Assembly: GCA_950106755.1 (NCBI GenBank)
Contig: OX467092.1
Location: 6,882,001 to 6,946,000 of the forward strand
Direction of reading: 5' to 3'
Source of the DNA: Climacium dendroides
Lineage: Eukaryota; Streptophyta; Bryopsida; Hypnales; Climaciaceae
Length of the DNA stretch: 64,000 nt
The position numbers and the translations under genes are program-made. The notes beneath the pieces are model-generated. The model saw nothing but the letters and a program-made list of their open reading frames with translations, had not been told where the DNA came from and searched no databases. Positions 1 to 12,512 of the stretch are shown here, in pieces (positions within the stretch are counted from its first letter, which is position 1; every line of letters starts with the position of its first letter).

Positions 1-16
1 TCGTGTATATATCCTA

Positions 17-168
17 GTGTATCCTATTCTACCATCATTGGACATTGCCCATGAAACTCTTCAAATATTCCATGCACGAACCTTTTGGATTTTCCCTGTG
101 CAACATGCGTGTATCCTATTCTACCATCACTGGACATTGATTATGAAACTCTTCAAAAATTCCATGGA
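17..168. repeat. Direct duplication, about 92-base period
   Basis: The stretch beginning GTGTATCCTATTCTACCATC at 17 recurs at 109 with few changes, and both copies run on through ACTCTTCAAA to TTCCATG. The first copy may continue leftward out of the window. No gene was recognised here, and the short open frames across it are not plausible proteins. Confidence 0.7.
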
Positions 169-332
169 CTGTATAACCACGAAACTGAAGGCGGATCCAA
201 CAATGCAACCCAATTAACTCCAATGAATGCTGCACTTGACCATCAACTCCATCTCCCAAACGCACCTCAGCAAGAACCGATTGCGCTCCCCACTTCAATC
301 AGAGTTCGCCCCACCATGCACCGTCACTGACT

Positions 333-373
333 CCAATCCGAGCTTCAATCCGAGCTTCAATCCGAGCTCCAAT
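333..373. repeat. 12-base tandem repeat, about 3 copies
   Basis: The unit AATCCGAGCTTC is repeated about three times, and the last copy has drifted to CCAATTCGGGC. It lies in a GC-richer block (200-900) that has no recognisable protein. Confidence 0.65.
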
Positions 374-828
374 TCGGGCAAGAATTCTCCCCTGATTTGG
401 AGTTTTGAAACCCCAGGACTCACTGCACTAACTTAGGAAGAACGACGACGAGATATTGATTGCCCAAGGCCATGTGGACTGGATCGGATAAGCATGAGGC
501 CTGACTGTAATTAAGTATGGGCCCGTCCGTCGGCATGGAGCCCCCGTCGTCGTTGCCTGTTGTCGTTGGCCATGGTTATCCAGGAAGCGAGCTGTTGATT
601 CGTGGGGGAGTCCTGGAGACCTGGAGATGCAGGGGATGGACACGGGAATTGGGAGTAATAAGCTGGGGATTCATTTGGGAGACTGGTGCTAATACGGAGG
701 CAGCCAGTGATCGGGAGCATCGTGGCGGCGGTCTCTGGGAACTGGCGACTTGGGGGACTTCAGTTGCAGACGGATTTCTCGTTGGACGGTCGTTGGACAG
801 TCGTTCGGCTCTCGTTGAAATTTCGTTT

Positions 829-863
829 GATTCTCGTTCGATTCTCGTTCGATTCTCGTTCGA
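829..863. repeat. 11-base tandem repeat, about 3 copies
   Basis: The unit GATTCTCGTTC is repeated head to tail about three times and then breaks into CGATTTCTCC. Related CGTTGGAC and CGTTCGGC strings occur just upstream from 780, so the whole 780-863 stretch looks like a decayed simple repeat. Confidence 0.65.
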
Positions 864-1829
864 TTTCTCCAACTTCGTGACTCAGAGCCTAGTTCTGTTC
901 TGTCCAACTAAGCATGTTTTCCAAGGCCAGGGAGGATTGCCCCATGTAAGGGTAAATGTAAAAATTGCCCCCTATTTTGTGCCACTTAAATTTTGTATTT
1001 TATCATGATCCATAGCTAATTCAGGGCCTCTGATTGCAAATATAAATTCAGAATTTGCAAAGTTTATCATATTTAGCAAATAAAAAATTTTAGTGTTTTT
1101 TGTTGGGGTAAAACACAGGGGGCAATCTTAACTATCAATTTTTCAAAAAAGTCCAAAAGAACCCAGAGAAAAAGTAGATGCTTGTAGCACTCTCTTCAAC
1201 ATGTGAACATTGAAAATAGGGCATGGTTTTTAAAAAATCTACCAAGTCAATTTTGACCACTAACAACTTTTTGCATATTATAATCAAATATTGATCTTGA
1301 ATTTCCTCCAACTTAATTGTAACATTGTCTTTATGTGATTGAAAAATGAGAGCCTTTTGACATTCAATAATGCTTGTCAAAGAAATTTGCTCATTTAGGG
1401 TGATCCTACCTTACACTAATAATGATTTTTTATATTATCTACACTCAATTTTTTTTTATAATGGTGTAAGTTTTGGAAAAAAATTTCACCAATACAACAT
1501 GAAATTTTAGTCTAAATTCAAGAATTCTAAAAAATGTTTGTCTTGTGTTGATGGTTCACCACCTAAAACACAAGGCAAAATTTGAATCAATTGCACCTAA
1601 TTGTAACCTATTTTTGCAACTAGCTCCAATGTAAATTTTCGTAAAATGTAAAGACTCTCTTCATGATAAACAATTTGGATACAACTATTCATTGTATAAA
1701 TTTTTTTGCAATCTTTGAACATTTATAATTTATTCATGCTATGCCTAAAAATGCATTTCAAAATAATCTAAACAAATTGCTCTTTTCACCCTTCAAGTTA
1801 AGGAACATGCTTAAAAACCAACTTTCTTC
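864..1829. other. AT-rich intergenic DNA without a gene
   Basis: No coding region was recognised. The part from about 930 to 1,130 (CAAATAAAAAATTT, then GTGTTTT and GGGGTAAAACACA) resembles 11,820-12,010 upstream of the esterase gene, so it is probably a dispersed repeat. Confidence 0.4.
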
Positions 1830-2044
1830 GTTTTAAACACAAATATCTTTAGTTACAATCTATAAAGTGAAAGTTTTTGAAATTTCTTCCCCACATTCTT
1901 ATACCAACTCTAGTGCAAGATCATACAATTAGACACACAGAAAAGCAATTTATAAAGTTTTGTGCTCTGACTTTGCAATAGAAATGGCAATTTTGAGTGA
2001 TTTTTGATGAGGAAAGGGCCTTCGTATTCAAGTTAGGGGTTACA
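1830..2044 (+). mobile_element. 3' part of a TTAA-type element (subfamily A), left end not found
   Basis: The order of short blocks matches the right third of the complete element at 10,361-11,303: TTTAAACACAAATATCTTT, a run ending in TTTCTTCCCCACATT, CAATAGAAATGGCAATTTTGAG, then GGCCTT and a closing GTTAGGGGTTA. The final four bases are TTAC instead of TTAA. The left end is unclear, so this copy is truncated or heavily decayed. Confidence 0.55.
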
Positions 2045-2982
2045 TAATTGGGATTGCCCTTCTAACCATCAACTAGACTAAATAAAAAAAATTTACCATA
2101 TTGAAAACCTTGTTAGGATAATTATAGATACGTTTATAGACAAAAATGATGAGTCCTAACTCAATTTCAACACTAATGTGTGAAAATGGTTTAATTTCAA
2201 AATCAAATTGCAAGAAATGTTGTTTTTAATTTTTAAATTATTTGGAAAATTTCTAATTCTACTCTTTTGGGTTTCAAAATTAACTAAAGACCTTCCAATA
2301 AAAAGAAAAATTGTTCTCCGGATGTTGTATGGCCTTGAAATTAGGTCAAACATTCCTTAGCCATCTCGAGCTCTAACATTAGGTTTACTGCGTGCATTCA
2401 GTGGTCCGCTTGTGTCACCGGTTTGATTCGGTTGCGGATTTCAAAGCGTTGTGGAAGCTCTTGACGGATTGACCAGTATCGCAAGGTGAGGCACGAGATC
2501 GCAAACCCGTCACGATTTGGTTGCGAGCTTAGTTACCTGTGCAGGAATGATCAAATTTGAATTGGGGCTTGTTGAGTTTGGACAGAGGCATCCAAAGACA
2601 GAAGTCTGGATCATTTTGGATACCGTATGCAAAAGTTCTGAGGGTTCGAAGTTTATTAGTGGAGGATCGAGAACCAACACAAGACCAGTGTTTCAGTTGC
2701 TGCACATCTCTCTCAATCAACATTTTCCTCTATTGACCAAGATTTTTGCGTCTAGGAATAGGGTACACACTCTCGCATTGGATTGTCACTTTATAATCCT
2801 TACTTAGCGAATAGGTCAATTTGAATTGTGTCTCCGCAAAGCTCCCTGAATCTGTCGAAGTGTGTTTGTATCTGGTTCTTCCTTTGTTGAGATTTGCTGC
2901 ACAAAGTGCCTGCTGACGTTCGTCTGTTTGCTCAGGAGAAGTTTTTGATTGATTGCTATCCCTGGAAGATGAGCTTTCTTTG
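2045..2982. other. Upstream region of the 2H-like gene; contains a dispersed-repeat fragment
   Basis: No coding region was recognised. GC content rises from about 2,390 toward the gene start, as in a promoter and 5' leader. Bases 2,617-2,665 (TTTGGATACC, then TATGCAAAAGTT) match a stretch at 6,437-6,480, which suggests a fragment of a dispersed repeat. I could not place a transcription start. Confidence 0.35.
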
Positions 2983-2991
2983 AAACCCTAA
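2983..2991 (+). promoter_or_regulatory. telo-box AAACCCTAA in the 5' leader
   Basis: The exact AAACCCTAA string lies six bases before the start codon of the 2H-like gene. In plants this short interstitial telomere motif is known from promoters and leaders of housekeeping genes. Its function here is inference. The same string occurs at 12,513 near the esterase gene. Confidence 0.45.
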
Positions 2992-2997
2992 TCCACA

Positions 2998-5138
2998 ATG
3001 CAAACGATGCAAACAATGGCCGCTACCACGTTTACTTCCGGTGGCTTGGCATCCTTGGTGGCTAATACTCCTGCGTGCATGCTTGAGGTCGCCGAGTTCT
3101 TTGTAAGCTGGCAAGGGGTTCTGACGATTGCATACACGGGATTTCCAGATGCTCTTCTGGAGGTAAAGAGCTGAGCACAATGTTCTTTCTGTGATTTGGG
3201 GAAAATTTTGAGCTGGGGCACAATGACATAAATCTAAACCTTTGCTAATTTTCAAAGGTAATTTATTAGCTCCTTTGCGTTCAATTGTTTAGCAATAGGA
3301 AATAGTGGGTTTGAGCATGACTGATAGCATAACACTGATTTTGATCTCATGGAGCTCATTTGGTAACTATGTGTTTGGAATTTGAGGCCTGCTTTTATTT
3401 ACATTTGTCCCTTTCTACAAGGTCTTGTGAAAGACGGATACAAATTATATAAGGGTTTAAAGCTTTCAATGTGCATGTTTGATTGCATTAGGTGGAAAAA
3501 ACAGTCATTAATAATTAGAGTGTTCCAGGAACTTTTAGGCAACATCACAAAGAAAATATTGTCACTCCTCCTTGAATCGATATTGGACATTTTGTGTCCT
3601 TTGGATGATGTTGTCGATAATTCATGGGAAGGCCTCTCTATGGTCAAAATGATCATTTGATGGCCTCCTTATGGATGATGTTGTCTAAATGTTCTTATAA
3701 TCATCTAATTTTATTGGAAACATTGTTATGAGGGATAAGGTTGTGAAAAATCATGGTGAAGTTTGTACGTATACCTCTAAGAAAAACGTGTTCATAATTA
3801 GGGCCATGACTTTTGGAGGGTTTTTGACACTGTTTTAATTTATTTTTTTGGCTTGAAATTGTTGATTAGCTCAAAAGTCACATTGCAGATTTGTACCCTG
3901 GTTTAGTGAAGGAGTATCCTGGATCAAAGTGGCCCAAAACCAGCATTGGTTGCCTTCGTGACAACAAACGACTCAGTAGAGAAGATCTTGAAAAGCTCCG
4001 TAATATCTGCAGGTACTACTTGCTTGATCTCAACCATTGATTATCAAAGAACAATGACAAGCCTCAGGGTTTCTCAACTTGCATCAAGTCTTACAAAGCG
4101 TAATTCACTATCTCATATATTTGGCAATTAGGTGTACATTAGTCGACTTATTAGATTAATCTCTAATGTTAAGTGTCCAGGTTGAAAATTGGAAGTCCAC
4201 TTTGGAAGATGAAAGTCAATTATAGTAACTTTCAAAGCATATTTCTATTAATGCAAAATATAGGGTGTGGTTTCTTCTCTCTATTGGAACATTGTGTTCC
4301 CTTTCTTGAAGCTTCCTAAATAATCTATTTCAACTCCTATAGGTATGGAAGTAGAAGTGGTTTCTTTTGGCACTTACGGTTAAGAGGATCTACAAACTTT
4401 GGTCCTTGCCATATTGTATACAATACTAGATTGTTATTTGAGGTGATTTTTGGTTTTGAAGAAATGTCTAAGCCTATTGTTTCACCTTTCTTGCAGTGAA
4501 GAAAATTCGAACTTGATGTCCACAACCCCACCAGTTGAAGTGAAGGAACTCTCACTTGTTGTTTTTGCCAACTGTTGCCTTGAACAAACACTCTTGTCAA
4601 CGGAGATTAGGCTCACCCGTCCAGTCACTACTCGGAAACTTAACATTGACCATTGCGCTAGTGTACGAGCTGTTCTTGATGAGTTCCAGCGAGAAAATCT
4701 TGACAATTATTACTTCAATGCATCTAAGGATGGTACATCTTCCCTCTCAAATTCTCAAGTGCTTTGTGTTTAGATATTCAAAGATAGTCTTGTCACAGAG
4801 CTTTGTAGACAAGTCTAAGATTTTTCACCTTGCTTGATGTGCCATGAGTTTTGTCTATTCAGTATCTGTGCTTGGAGGTCCGCAATGACAAATCTGAGTG
4901 TTGGTATCAACAAATGAGCATTTGTATTGTTGCCTTATAATCTTGTGTGTTCTCATCGACAGGTAATCGGTCAGGACACTACAGAGGATTCAAGTCAGGG
5001 GTGACACTTGTGCACTTCTTGACCAACATTCCTAGAGCTCTTGCGAGATTCAGGGAGCGTGTGGACAATGAACTACCTAACATGTACGATTGGTTTGCTG
5101 ATGATACCCTTCACATAACAGTTCGTGCTATTATGTAA
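2998..5138 (+). CDS. Plant 2H phosphoesterase-like protein (RNA ligase/cyclic nucleotide phosphodiesterase family)
   Basis: Four exons join in frame: 2998-3162, 3870-4012, 4497-4732 and 4963-5138, giving 239 residues. All three introns are GT-AG and the phases agree. The start ATG is followed by two further in-frame ATGs (codons 4 and 7), so the exact start may be a few codons later. The N-terminal third holds the plant-type block DLYPG...KWPKTSIG. The C-terminus ends LHITVRAIM, and this H-x-T-x-R string resembles the HxT/S signature of 2H phosphoesterases, which act on 2',3'-cyclic phosphates or RNA ends. Only one clear copy of the motif is visible; DHCASVRA near residue 155 might be a divergent second one. 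The family call is from memory of small plant proteins annotated as RNA ligase/cyclic nucleotide phosphodiesterase and is moderate. No targeting peptide is obvious. No neighbouring gene is functionally linked. Confidence 0.72.
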
Positions 5139-7371
5139 TTATTGATGTGATAGAAACAATTCCTGCCAGCCATAGAATGGATCAATTTTCACTGAATGGA
5201 TTTAACAAGGCAGTGTCTTCCACCAGTGTTGTACTGTACTAGTATTAACTAAATCAATTGATCTGTCTTGAGCTTGGCTGCATTTTCAAGACCTAGTTGA
5301 TGACCATAGTACAACATTGGTTTTTACTTCCATCCAAGTCTTTTGTAGAGAGATTCTATTCCTAAGATTCATCTATTTGTCTTTAATTGCACAACAGAGG
5401 TTATGTCCATGTTATTTTCCATCAAGTGAATTATCAGTGCTAGTGGTGAGGTATGAACAAACTCTGCTCCACTTTGAATTCCCAAGTTCAGTAACTTCAC
5501 AGCATACTTGAAGAATAGATTCGTGGATTTGAGTACGTTCATGATTGGATAACTTAGCATTTTTGGTATGTTAATAGACTAGGTAATGTGAAAGTAGTCT
5601 TGTTATGAGAAATAGCATACTAAGCCTCAGGAATGTTATTTCTCACAAGGCTAGATATAACCTTAGTGGTTGAATAGTTGGATCTTGGTCATTTGTGCAA
5701 CTGTTTAGGGTATAAAAGTAGGGCTTCATAATGCTAAAGTAGTTTCACCTTAAGAGAAAAGGACATGAGTTAGAAATCAAACACAGAATAAAACAAGTGC
5801 TTTTACTATGAAGAGTATTCAATAAAACAAGTAATAAGGATGGTTTTATTATTACCTACGTTCATTTTTTCTTAACAACTGTATTTTAGTGAGTTGCTTT
5901 TTTAGGAAATCTATCATTATATTAAAGAATTTAACATCCCAAAGTAATTTCTTGTATACAAGTACAAAGAGGGTGCCAACTCCTTGCTCTGAACTGACCA
6001 TTGATTTTTATGCATTAGAGCAATTTTTTGCAAGGGTCTTGACTTTGTAAAATAGCAAAAAAATTGCTTTCTAATCACATGGCTATCATAAATTTTCAAA
6101 ATTTGACTTTCAAACCAACCATGCATCCATTGTACCAAAACACTCACACAAGAGTAGCTGATCTTCATGTGACTCTTTGCAATTCTCGAGTCTGCAAATC
6201 TTGCTTTCAATTGAAACAATTCAATTTGTTCATGGATACATCCACCACACCAAACTCATATAGAAAGCAGGAGCAACATCTTTCCTTGACTTTGTGTACC
6301 AAAAATGTAGGCACCCCCTACCAATGTCACTTATTGATATTATGCCTTGTGCCTAGTTAGTGTTATAACACTACTCAAATTTTCATATATTTTTGTTGGC
6401 AAGTGAAAGGAGGTTCCAATGGACCAAAGAATATGGCATTTGGATACCATATGCAAAAGTTATGAAGAGTTGAAGTTTTTTTGGATAGAGGTTCTGAAAT
6501 TGTTTCTTCCACATGGGTGCATATTGATTTTGGAGGTGTACACAAGAGTGAAGATGGCAATTTTAGGTCAATGGTGCATTTTGGAAGGTACCTTATCCCT
6601 CACCTTATTATGCAAAGATTAGGGCTGCGAAGAATTTGAGTTAAATTTGTGAATATCTTTAGTTTTCTTTGGAATATTGGTTTTCAATTTGTCTAAACCT
6701 TTGATTTGAATTGGCATTTGAAGAAAAAAAATGAATTGATGACTCATCTTATATCAACTATTGGCACTACAACACCAAAATGGTTATTTAGTAAATATGG
6801 TTTAGACTATTTTTCACAAGAACATACTATTTAACATTGGTTGTAGTGGTGGTATTGTAGCATTTATGGTATTTAAGGGGTCATAGCATTGTTAGATTGG
6901 TCATGTTACTTTTTACACTAACCAATTAATGACCCATAGTGAATAACCATTTGAGTATACAACAACATGGGGGTAATTTAATCTTTGTTTAAGTTGGAAG
7001 ATATTTTATAATGACTTTTTTGTGACCTTGTAGGAAAATTTTCAATAAAATTTTAAAAACAAACATATTTTTAGTGAAAATCTTCCAAGAAGGTCATTAA
7101 TGCATGTGTGCAGCCTTATTGTAGTAGTACAATTCTCTCAATTCATTGAAATGCACTCTAAGAAATGAAGGCCCAATTGAACACATAAGCTTAGAAATTG
7201 ATTGTTGGACTATTAATTTGTAGGAAGATGGAATATATAATTGGATATATAATTCTCTCATTGGAATAGCTTTAATTTTGCTTATAATTTGCCTCAAGCT
7301 TATGAATGAATGTGATTTTGGCATCATTCAAGCGGTCAAGCAGGTTTGTTTAGCAACATTACCAAGGGTAT
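5139..7371. other. Intergenic DNA, mostly unexplained
   Basis: No gene was recognised. Bases 6,421-6,500 share TTTGGATACC-TATGCAAAAGTT with 2,617-2,665. The rest is AT-rich with only short chance reading frames. Confidence 0.4.
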
Positions 7372-7883
7372 TAGCATGTGAGCCTAGGATTTTGAGTCCA
7401 TGAGCCTAAGAGTCTAGGCTCCTATATTATAGATATGTATAGATACTTTTAACAATTACAAGATATTTATATTATAAGTGCCTATATTAATTATAGGTGT
7501 CAATGTTATAGGTGCCTATGCTATTAGCACCTTTCATGGTCATAGAATATTTATATTATAGGTGCTTATATTAATTATAAGTGTCTATGTTACAAGTACT
7601 TATGTAATAAGCACCTTCCATGGCTAAAGGATATTTATATTATAGGTGTCTAGAAGAAAGCCTTAGTCTAGTGATGGTTATAGGATATTTATATTATAGG
7701 TACCTATGTTATAAGCACCTTTCATAGTTATAAGTACAAACGTTATAGGCGCCTTCAATAGTAAATATTGAAGATATTGAAGGTAACTATTGAAGGTGTT
7801 TATAAACACCTTCAATAGTTACCTTCAATAGTTATAGAATATCTACTTGCACATAGGCTCAAGACTTGTAGGCTCACATGCTA
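7372..7883. mobile_element. Inverted-repeat element, 'TAGCATGTGAGCC' family, full copy
   Basis: The left end is TAGCATGTGAGCCTA and the right end is its near-complement TAGGCTCACATGCTA. Between them lie many degenerate copies of a short unit such as ATAGGTGCCTATGTTATA, plus a perfect 56-base palindrome at 7,775-7,830. There is no coding capacity. Related copies are at 46,252 and 50,318. A clear target-site duplication was not found. This is probably a non-autonomous DNA element (MITE-like); the superfamily is unknown. Confidence 0.65.
7775..7830. repeat. Perfect 56-base palindrome
   Basis: The 28 bases TATTGAAGGTAACTATTGAA plus GGTGTTTA are followed at once by their exact reverse complement, with no spacer and no mismatch. 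It could extrude as a cruciform or fold as an RNA hairpin. It lies inside the element at 7,372-7,883. Confidence 0.9.
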
Positions 7884-10360
7884 GCGTCATTGGCAAAATT
7901 ACTATTCAAAAGCAATACAATATTTTTTGAAAAAATATTGAATGATAATTTTTCCTTCTTGAATAGTAGCGACATACCTAGCCTCCAAAGGAATTAGGTT
8001 TTCATAGAATCTTCAAGGAAATTCCTCCAGTATTCAACTAAATGTAAACTTCCTTGGTATTATTCTCTTTGTCTTCACAAACTCATCTATTAGTGGTACA
8101 TGATTTTCTATTCCATTCCTTGTGATTTCTCTGGAAAATCATTGAGATTGAGGATAAAATGAAAAAAGGTTCCTATCATGTTTCAATTATTTATAATGTT
8201 TTGATCTAAAAAGACATTGAAAAGGATTTGTTGAGAGACAAATAGGTGTGCAATGGATGAATATGAGATTGAGGGTGAAATCCATTTATGTAATAGGGAC
8301 AATGAAAGCAAATGGGATTGGGTTACTAGTTATAATGAAGGTTGCAAAATAATTTGGGAAACATCCACAAAGAATTTTAGAATGGCGTTTTTATGAAGGT
8401 GTGTAGTGATATGGATGGATAAAAAAAACTCAGGCTTTTCTTTGTGAAATTGCAAAGTGCACCATTGAAATGATATTGAGTGTATAATTGTGAAGACTTC
8501 ACCACTACATCTAGAGTACACCATGCATATATGTGGTGTGGATGTGACCAACCATTTGTGGGAAATTAGTCTTGTCAAATATGATCACACAAATGATGGA
8601 ATTGTGTTTTTTATTACTTCTTGAATCAAATATGCACAAATATATAGATTATGCAAACAAGAATTCTAAAAGTTTTGAATCATTCCAAGAAACAAATTGA
8701 AGCATCAATGCATCATGAGTTTATATTGAAATTGTATAAGGGATTGCTTTTGAAGTGGACAGAACTCCGTGTCATCATTGTTGAATGCAATCCTTCGTAT
8801 TCATTGCCATACAAAGTTGCATCTTTGTCGCTGGTGTGTAAGGTGTAAGTGACAAACAAATACAATGCGTGCTCAATTCAATTCTTTTCATTGCAAGTGG
8901 TGTAAACCATGATGGTCTAAATGTGTCACCACGATCTAAAATTATACCAAAAAGTAATTTTGAACTTTGAACTTTGATTCAAGTACCCAATATCAATACC
9001 ACATTCAATTTGTTTCATTGCAAGTGGTGTAATTCCGCGTTTCTTCTGTGAATATAGTTTGTAATTTCAACATTCAAGGTTAACTACAAAGTACAAGTGT
9101 AATGTTCAGGCAAATCTTCTCATGAAAAAGTGTGCATCTTATCCTTCTAAGTTTTAGTAAAACATTGTCTACTATGTTGTATTTATAATGAACATAGGGT
9201 ATAAAAAATAAACACCCAAAAAAATTTCAACTAAAATATAGGGTATATGAAATAAGCAAATTTTAGAAATTTAGATAAAAGAAGCCTCCTATAAATTAAA
9301 AAAAAAATTACCTACATAGCCTCCAAATAATAGGGGCTTGTTCACACATGATCAACGGAGTTCCTATATAGTGCACCCCCCGAGTTTAGTGCTTAGTTCT
9401 ATAATAGGAGCTGTCAAAAGTTCACCTTGGACTATAATGGCACTAATGTCTTTGAGCTTCACATTAGTACCAACTTCTTCCATATTGACAATGGCACCAA
9501 GCTCTTTGATGTAGACAACATTGTGGAAGTCTTGCTACATGTTAGCCATTGTCAACAACAACATAATCAATGGCAAGTACACTAAGAACACAACAATCAC
9601 AAAGGTATATACTAGGATAACCACCATGTTGCAATAATGCAACATTCACAATGCAAGTAGCAATGAAAGACAAAGATAATAAAAAAGCCCTATAATAGCC
9701 TTTGTGGCACCATCCATGTAGACAAAAAATACATGCACTGAAGTTCAAAGTGACTTGCTTGAGAAGTGAAGAAATAAAGGAAAGAGATTTGCTTCACCAC
9801 TTCTAAGTGGATATGAGTTGCTATTGTTCACATATTGTTTGTAAAGTGATACAAAGGACACCATATGTGGAGTGATTTTTGAAGTGTATCCTTTATTCTT
9901 GTAAGCCCTCACCCTATTCCTTGCAATTTTGAATGCAACAAGATCAACAAGTGCAGTAGAAGTGCACTAGTAGGTAGAAGAAGCTCCAAGAAGAATTGGT
10001 AGTAATAAACCCCCAATGCAAAAATTTGCACATGCTAAACACCTCCAACATCACCATGGAGAGAATACGAACTCAACATGGGGGGAAAAAGGATCAAAGG
10101 TTGAGGAAGGAGGATTGTAGGTGCATGAGGGAACGAGGATCATAAGAGCGGCCTGAAACAATGGCATTGTAGATGTTGAAGTTCACTAAGGCATGCTTGG
10201 CAAACAAGAAGAATGGGACACTCTATTGTGACCCAGGCATATAACGTGGGCATATTAGTAAGGCCAATTGTAACATAGAGAGGGACAAAACATCTTTACT
10301 AAAGGTCTTCAATCCAATTCCCTTCCTTATTGGTTGTAGCAATGATGCTCTCCGTTGTTC
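7884..10360. other. Intergenic DNA without a recognisable gene
   Basis: No coding region or named repeat was recognised. A small direct repeat (CATTGCAAGTGGTGTAA) occurs at about 8,890 and 9,016. The stretch from about 9,340 to 10,160 is slightly richer in GC and may be an old retroelement relic, but I could not align it to anything. Confidence 0.35.
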
Positions 10361-11303
10361 TTAACCCCTAAAGGACCATTGTCCCTTCAAGGGACAAATT
10401 GGATTTTGGGTAGGTACCTATGGGCTGAAATTTTGTCATAATTTTTTGAAATTTTTTTTGAAGATAGAAAAATTGATGATCTTTGTGAGAATATAGTTTT
10501 TTTTCACATTTGGTGCCCAGAAACAAAAGTTATGACCAAATAAGCTCAAAATAGGGGACGGGGGGCAGTCCGGGCAGCAAAAAAAATTTGCAAAATTTTG
10601 AATTGTTTTTTTTTTGAATTGTTTTTCTTTTAGATTATATTTTTGTCTACATGGGAAACTTTGATTCATTCCATTTGGACTTATTATGAGAAAGTTATGG
10701 ACAATCTTGTTTATTGGGCAGTTAAAGCATCTTCCTGAAGAAATAACTTATAGAATTCATTTCTGAATGCAATTTTTACAATTTTTCTGAAGAAAAAATT
10801 ATATATGATTTTTTTTGCTTGCTAGAACAATCTCACCATTGGGATTAGTGCATTTTAATTCCATCTTAAATATATTAATAATTTAGATTTTCCTTCTTTC
10901 TCATACCTACTTCTACTTAACAATTTTTTTTAAGCATGAAAATTAAGTTTTTTCTTGAATATTTTTTTCCCTAGACTCTCAACTCAATTTCACACAATAA
11001 GGATTAAAAGCTCAAAACTCTGTAGTGCAAAAAATTTAAGTTAAAAAAGTTCAAAGTCAAATAATCCAATCCCGCAAGGTGCTGAAAAAATTGTTTTTTT
11101 TCACTTTAAACACAAATATCTTTTAATCTATGTGGTCAAAATTTCTGAAATTTTTTCCACACATTTTTATACTAGTAAGGTATAAGATCCTACAGTTGGA
11201 TGTGCAAAAAAATAATTTTCAAATTTTTTTACTCTTTGCTACAGAAATGACAGTTTTGAATGTTCTTTTGGCAAAAATAAGGCCTTGGTCCTTTAAGGGT
11301 TAA
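10361..11303 (+). mobile_element. TTAA-flanked inverted-terminus element, subfamily A, complete (943 bp)
   Basis: It begins TTAACCCCTAAAGGACCA and ends TTGGTCCTTTAAGGGTTAA, so the outer 17 or so bases are inverted complements flanked by TTAA on both sides. The interior has no long reading frame. The same interior blocks (for example CAAAAGTTATGACC, TAGAACAATCTCACCATTGG, AAACACAAATATCTTTTAATC) recur at 48,080-48,805 in the opposite orientation and at 49,042-49,953 in the same one. TTAA flanks plus CCC-starting tips are the known signature of piggyBac-type insertion. The superfamily is inferred because no transposase is present. Confidence 0.75.
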
Positions 11304-12345
11304 AGAATGGGGATGCTAAAATGAGGGCTTTTGCAAACAAAAAATAGCATGCTTGCATCATGTACAATATGGCCTGGATTCACAGTTACAAAAATGGAAG
11401 GCAAAGATTGCCAATATGAAGGAATTGTATGATGACAAAGAATGGTCAAAGAATCATTCAAGTCTTGGATTTTGAATCACAATTTGAACTTGTAATTTTT
11501 GCATTAGAAAGTTGAATAATTTTTTTTGAATAGGGACTTTGAGGTTGCCCATGGCCTTGAGGAGGGTGGAAGGCAGAAGCTCATCATTGATTCATCATTT
11601 AAACAAGCTACATGATGCCCATTTAAGAAAGAATTCTAAAATCCAAATCCAAATTGGGGTAGCTACAAGACGTTAAAGTGGGCATTTGAAGTCTGTTAAA
11701 GTGGACATTCAAAGTCATTAAAGTCGGCATCTGAAGTCTGCATCCTGCATCTTGCTTCTATTTGTAAAGAAAATACCTCCAAATGGAGCTCAAGATGCAG
11801 GCCTCAAGTTCAGGTTGGGCTTTGGAGGTAAATGTAAAGAAAATACCTCCATTTTGTGGTTGCTCAACGTCCTCCATTCTCCACCCCTCCTCCCTAACTT
11901 GAGGCCTCCCAATCCCAACCTGAACTCAAAAATTTCCCAAATTTTATCACGCATGGCAAATAAAAAATTTCCAGTGTTTTCCCCAGTGGGTAAAAACACA
12001 AACTTCAAAATGCCCACTTTCCATTTCCATTTGACAACGCCCTGCCCTGCCATAAGTTAGTGCTGCAAAATGTGATGGCAATGATCTTTTTGCCCACGAC
12101 GACCCACCTTTCCAACTTTGTGTGGCTATAACTTACTGTTCCATTGGTCACTTTACCCCAGAGCCATGTGTCATCCCCTGGCATGTCCTTTACAGAACTC
12201 CATCAACATCCTGCACACTCAGTCACATGCTTTCACTCTGCAAACACAGTCCAGTCCAGTTCTCCAAAAACCCCAGAACAGACACTCTCCACTCTCCAGT
12301 CCTCCTAATCCAGAGCCTGGAACGAGATTAGCAAAGCCTTAAGTC
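11304..12345. other. Upstream region of the esterase gene
   Basis: No certain coding region was seen. A near-duplicate GGTAAATGTAAAGAAAATACC stretch recurs within the region (about 11,763 and 11,826). Bases 11,820-12,010 resemble 930-1,130. From about 11,800 base composition becomes more balanced, fitting a promoter and 5' leader. Confidence 0.35.
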
Positions 12346-12375
12346 ATGTGGAAATCCCTAGCCATTAGACGTGCC

Positions 12376-12450
12376 CAGTTCGGTCCCCGGTTCGGTCCCC
12401 AGTTCGGTCCCCCGTTTGGTCCCCCGTTTGTTGGTCCCCCGTTTGTTGGT
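12376..12450. repeat. Degenerate 12-base tandem repeat (TTCGGTCCCC type)
   Basis: GTTCGGTCCCC and variants (GTTTGGTCCCCC, GTTTGTTGGTCCCCC) are repeated about six times. If this stretch were translated in the frame of the esterase exon, it would read as a run of F-G-P tripeptides. It is more likely part of the 5' leader. Confidence 0.65.
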
Positions 12451-12512
12451 CCGTGGCCTGAGTTCGTCCGTAGGACCGTTTCTTTCTGGAACCCGTCGTC
12501 CTTGCTGGCTGG

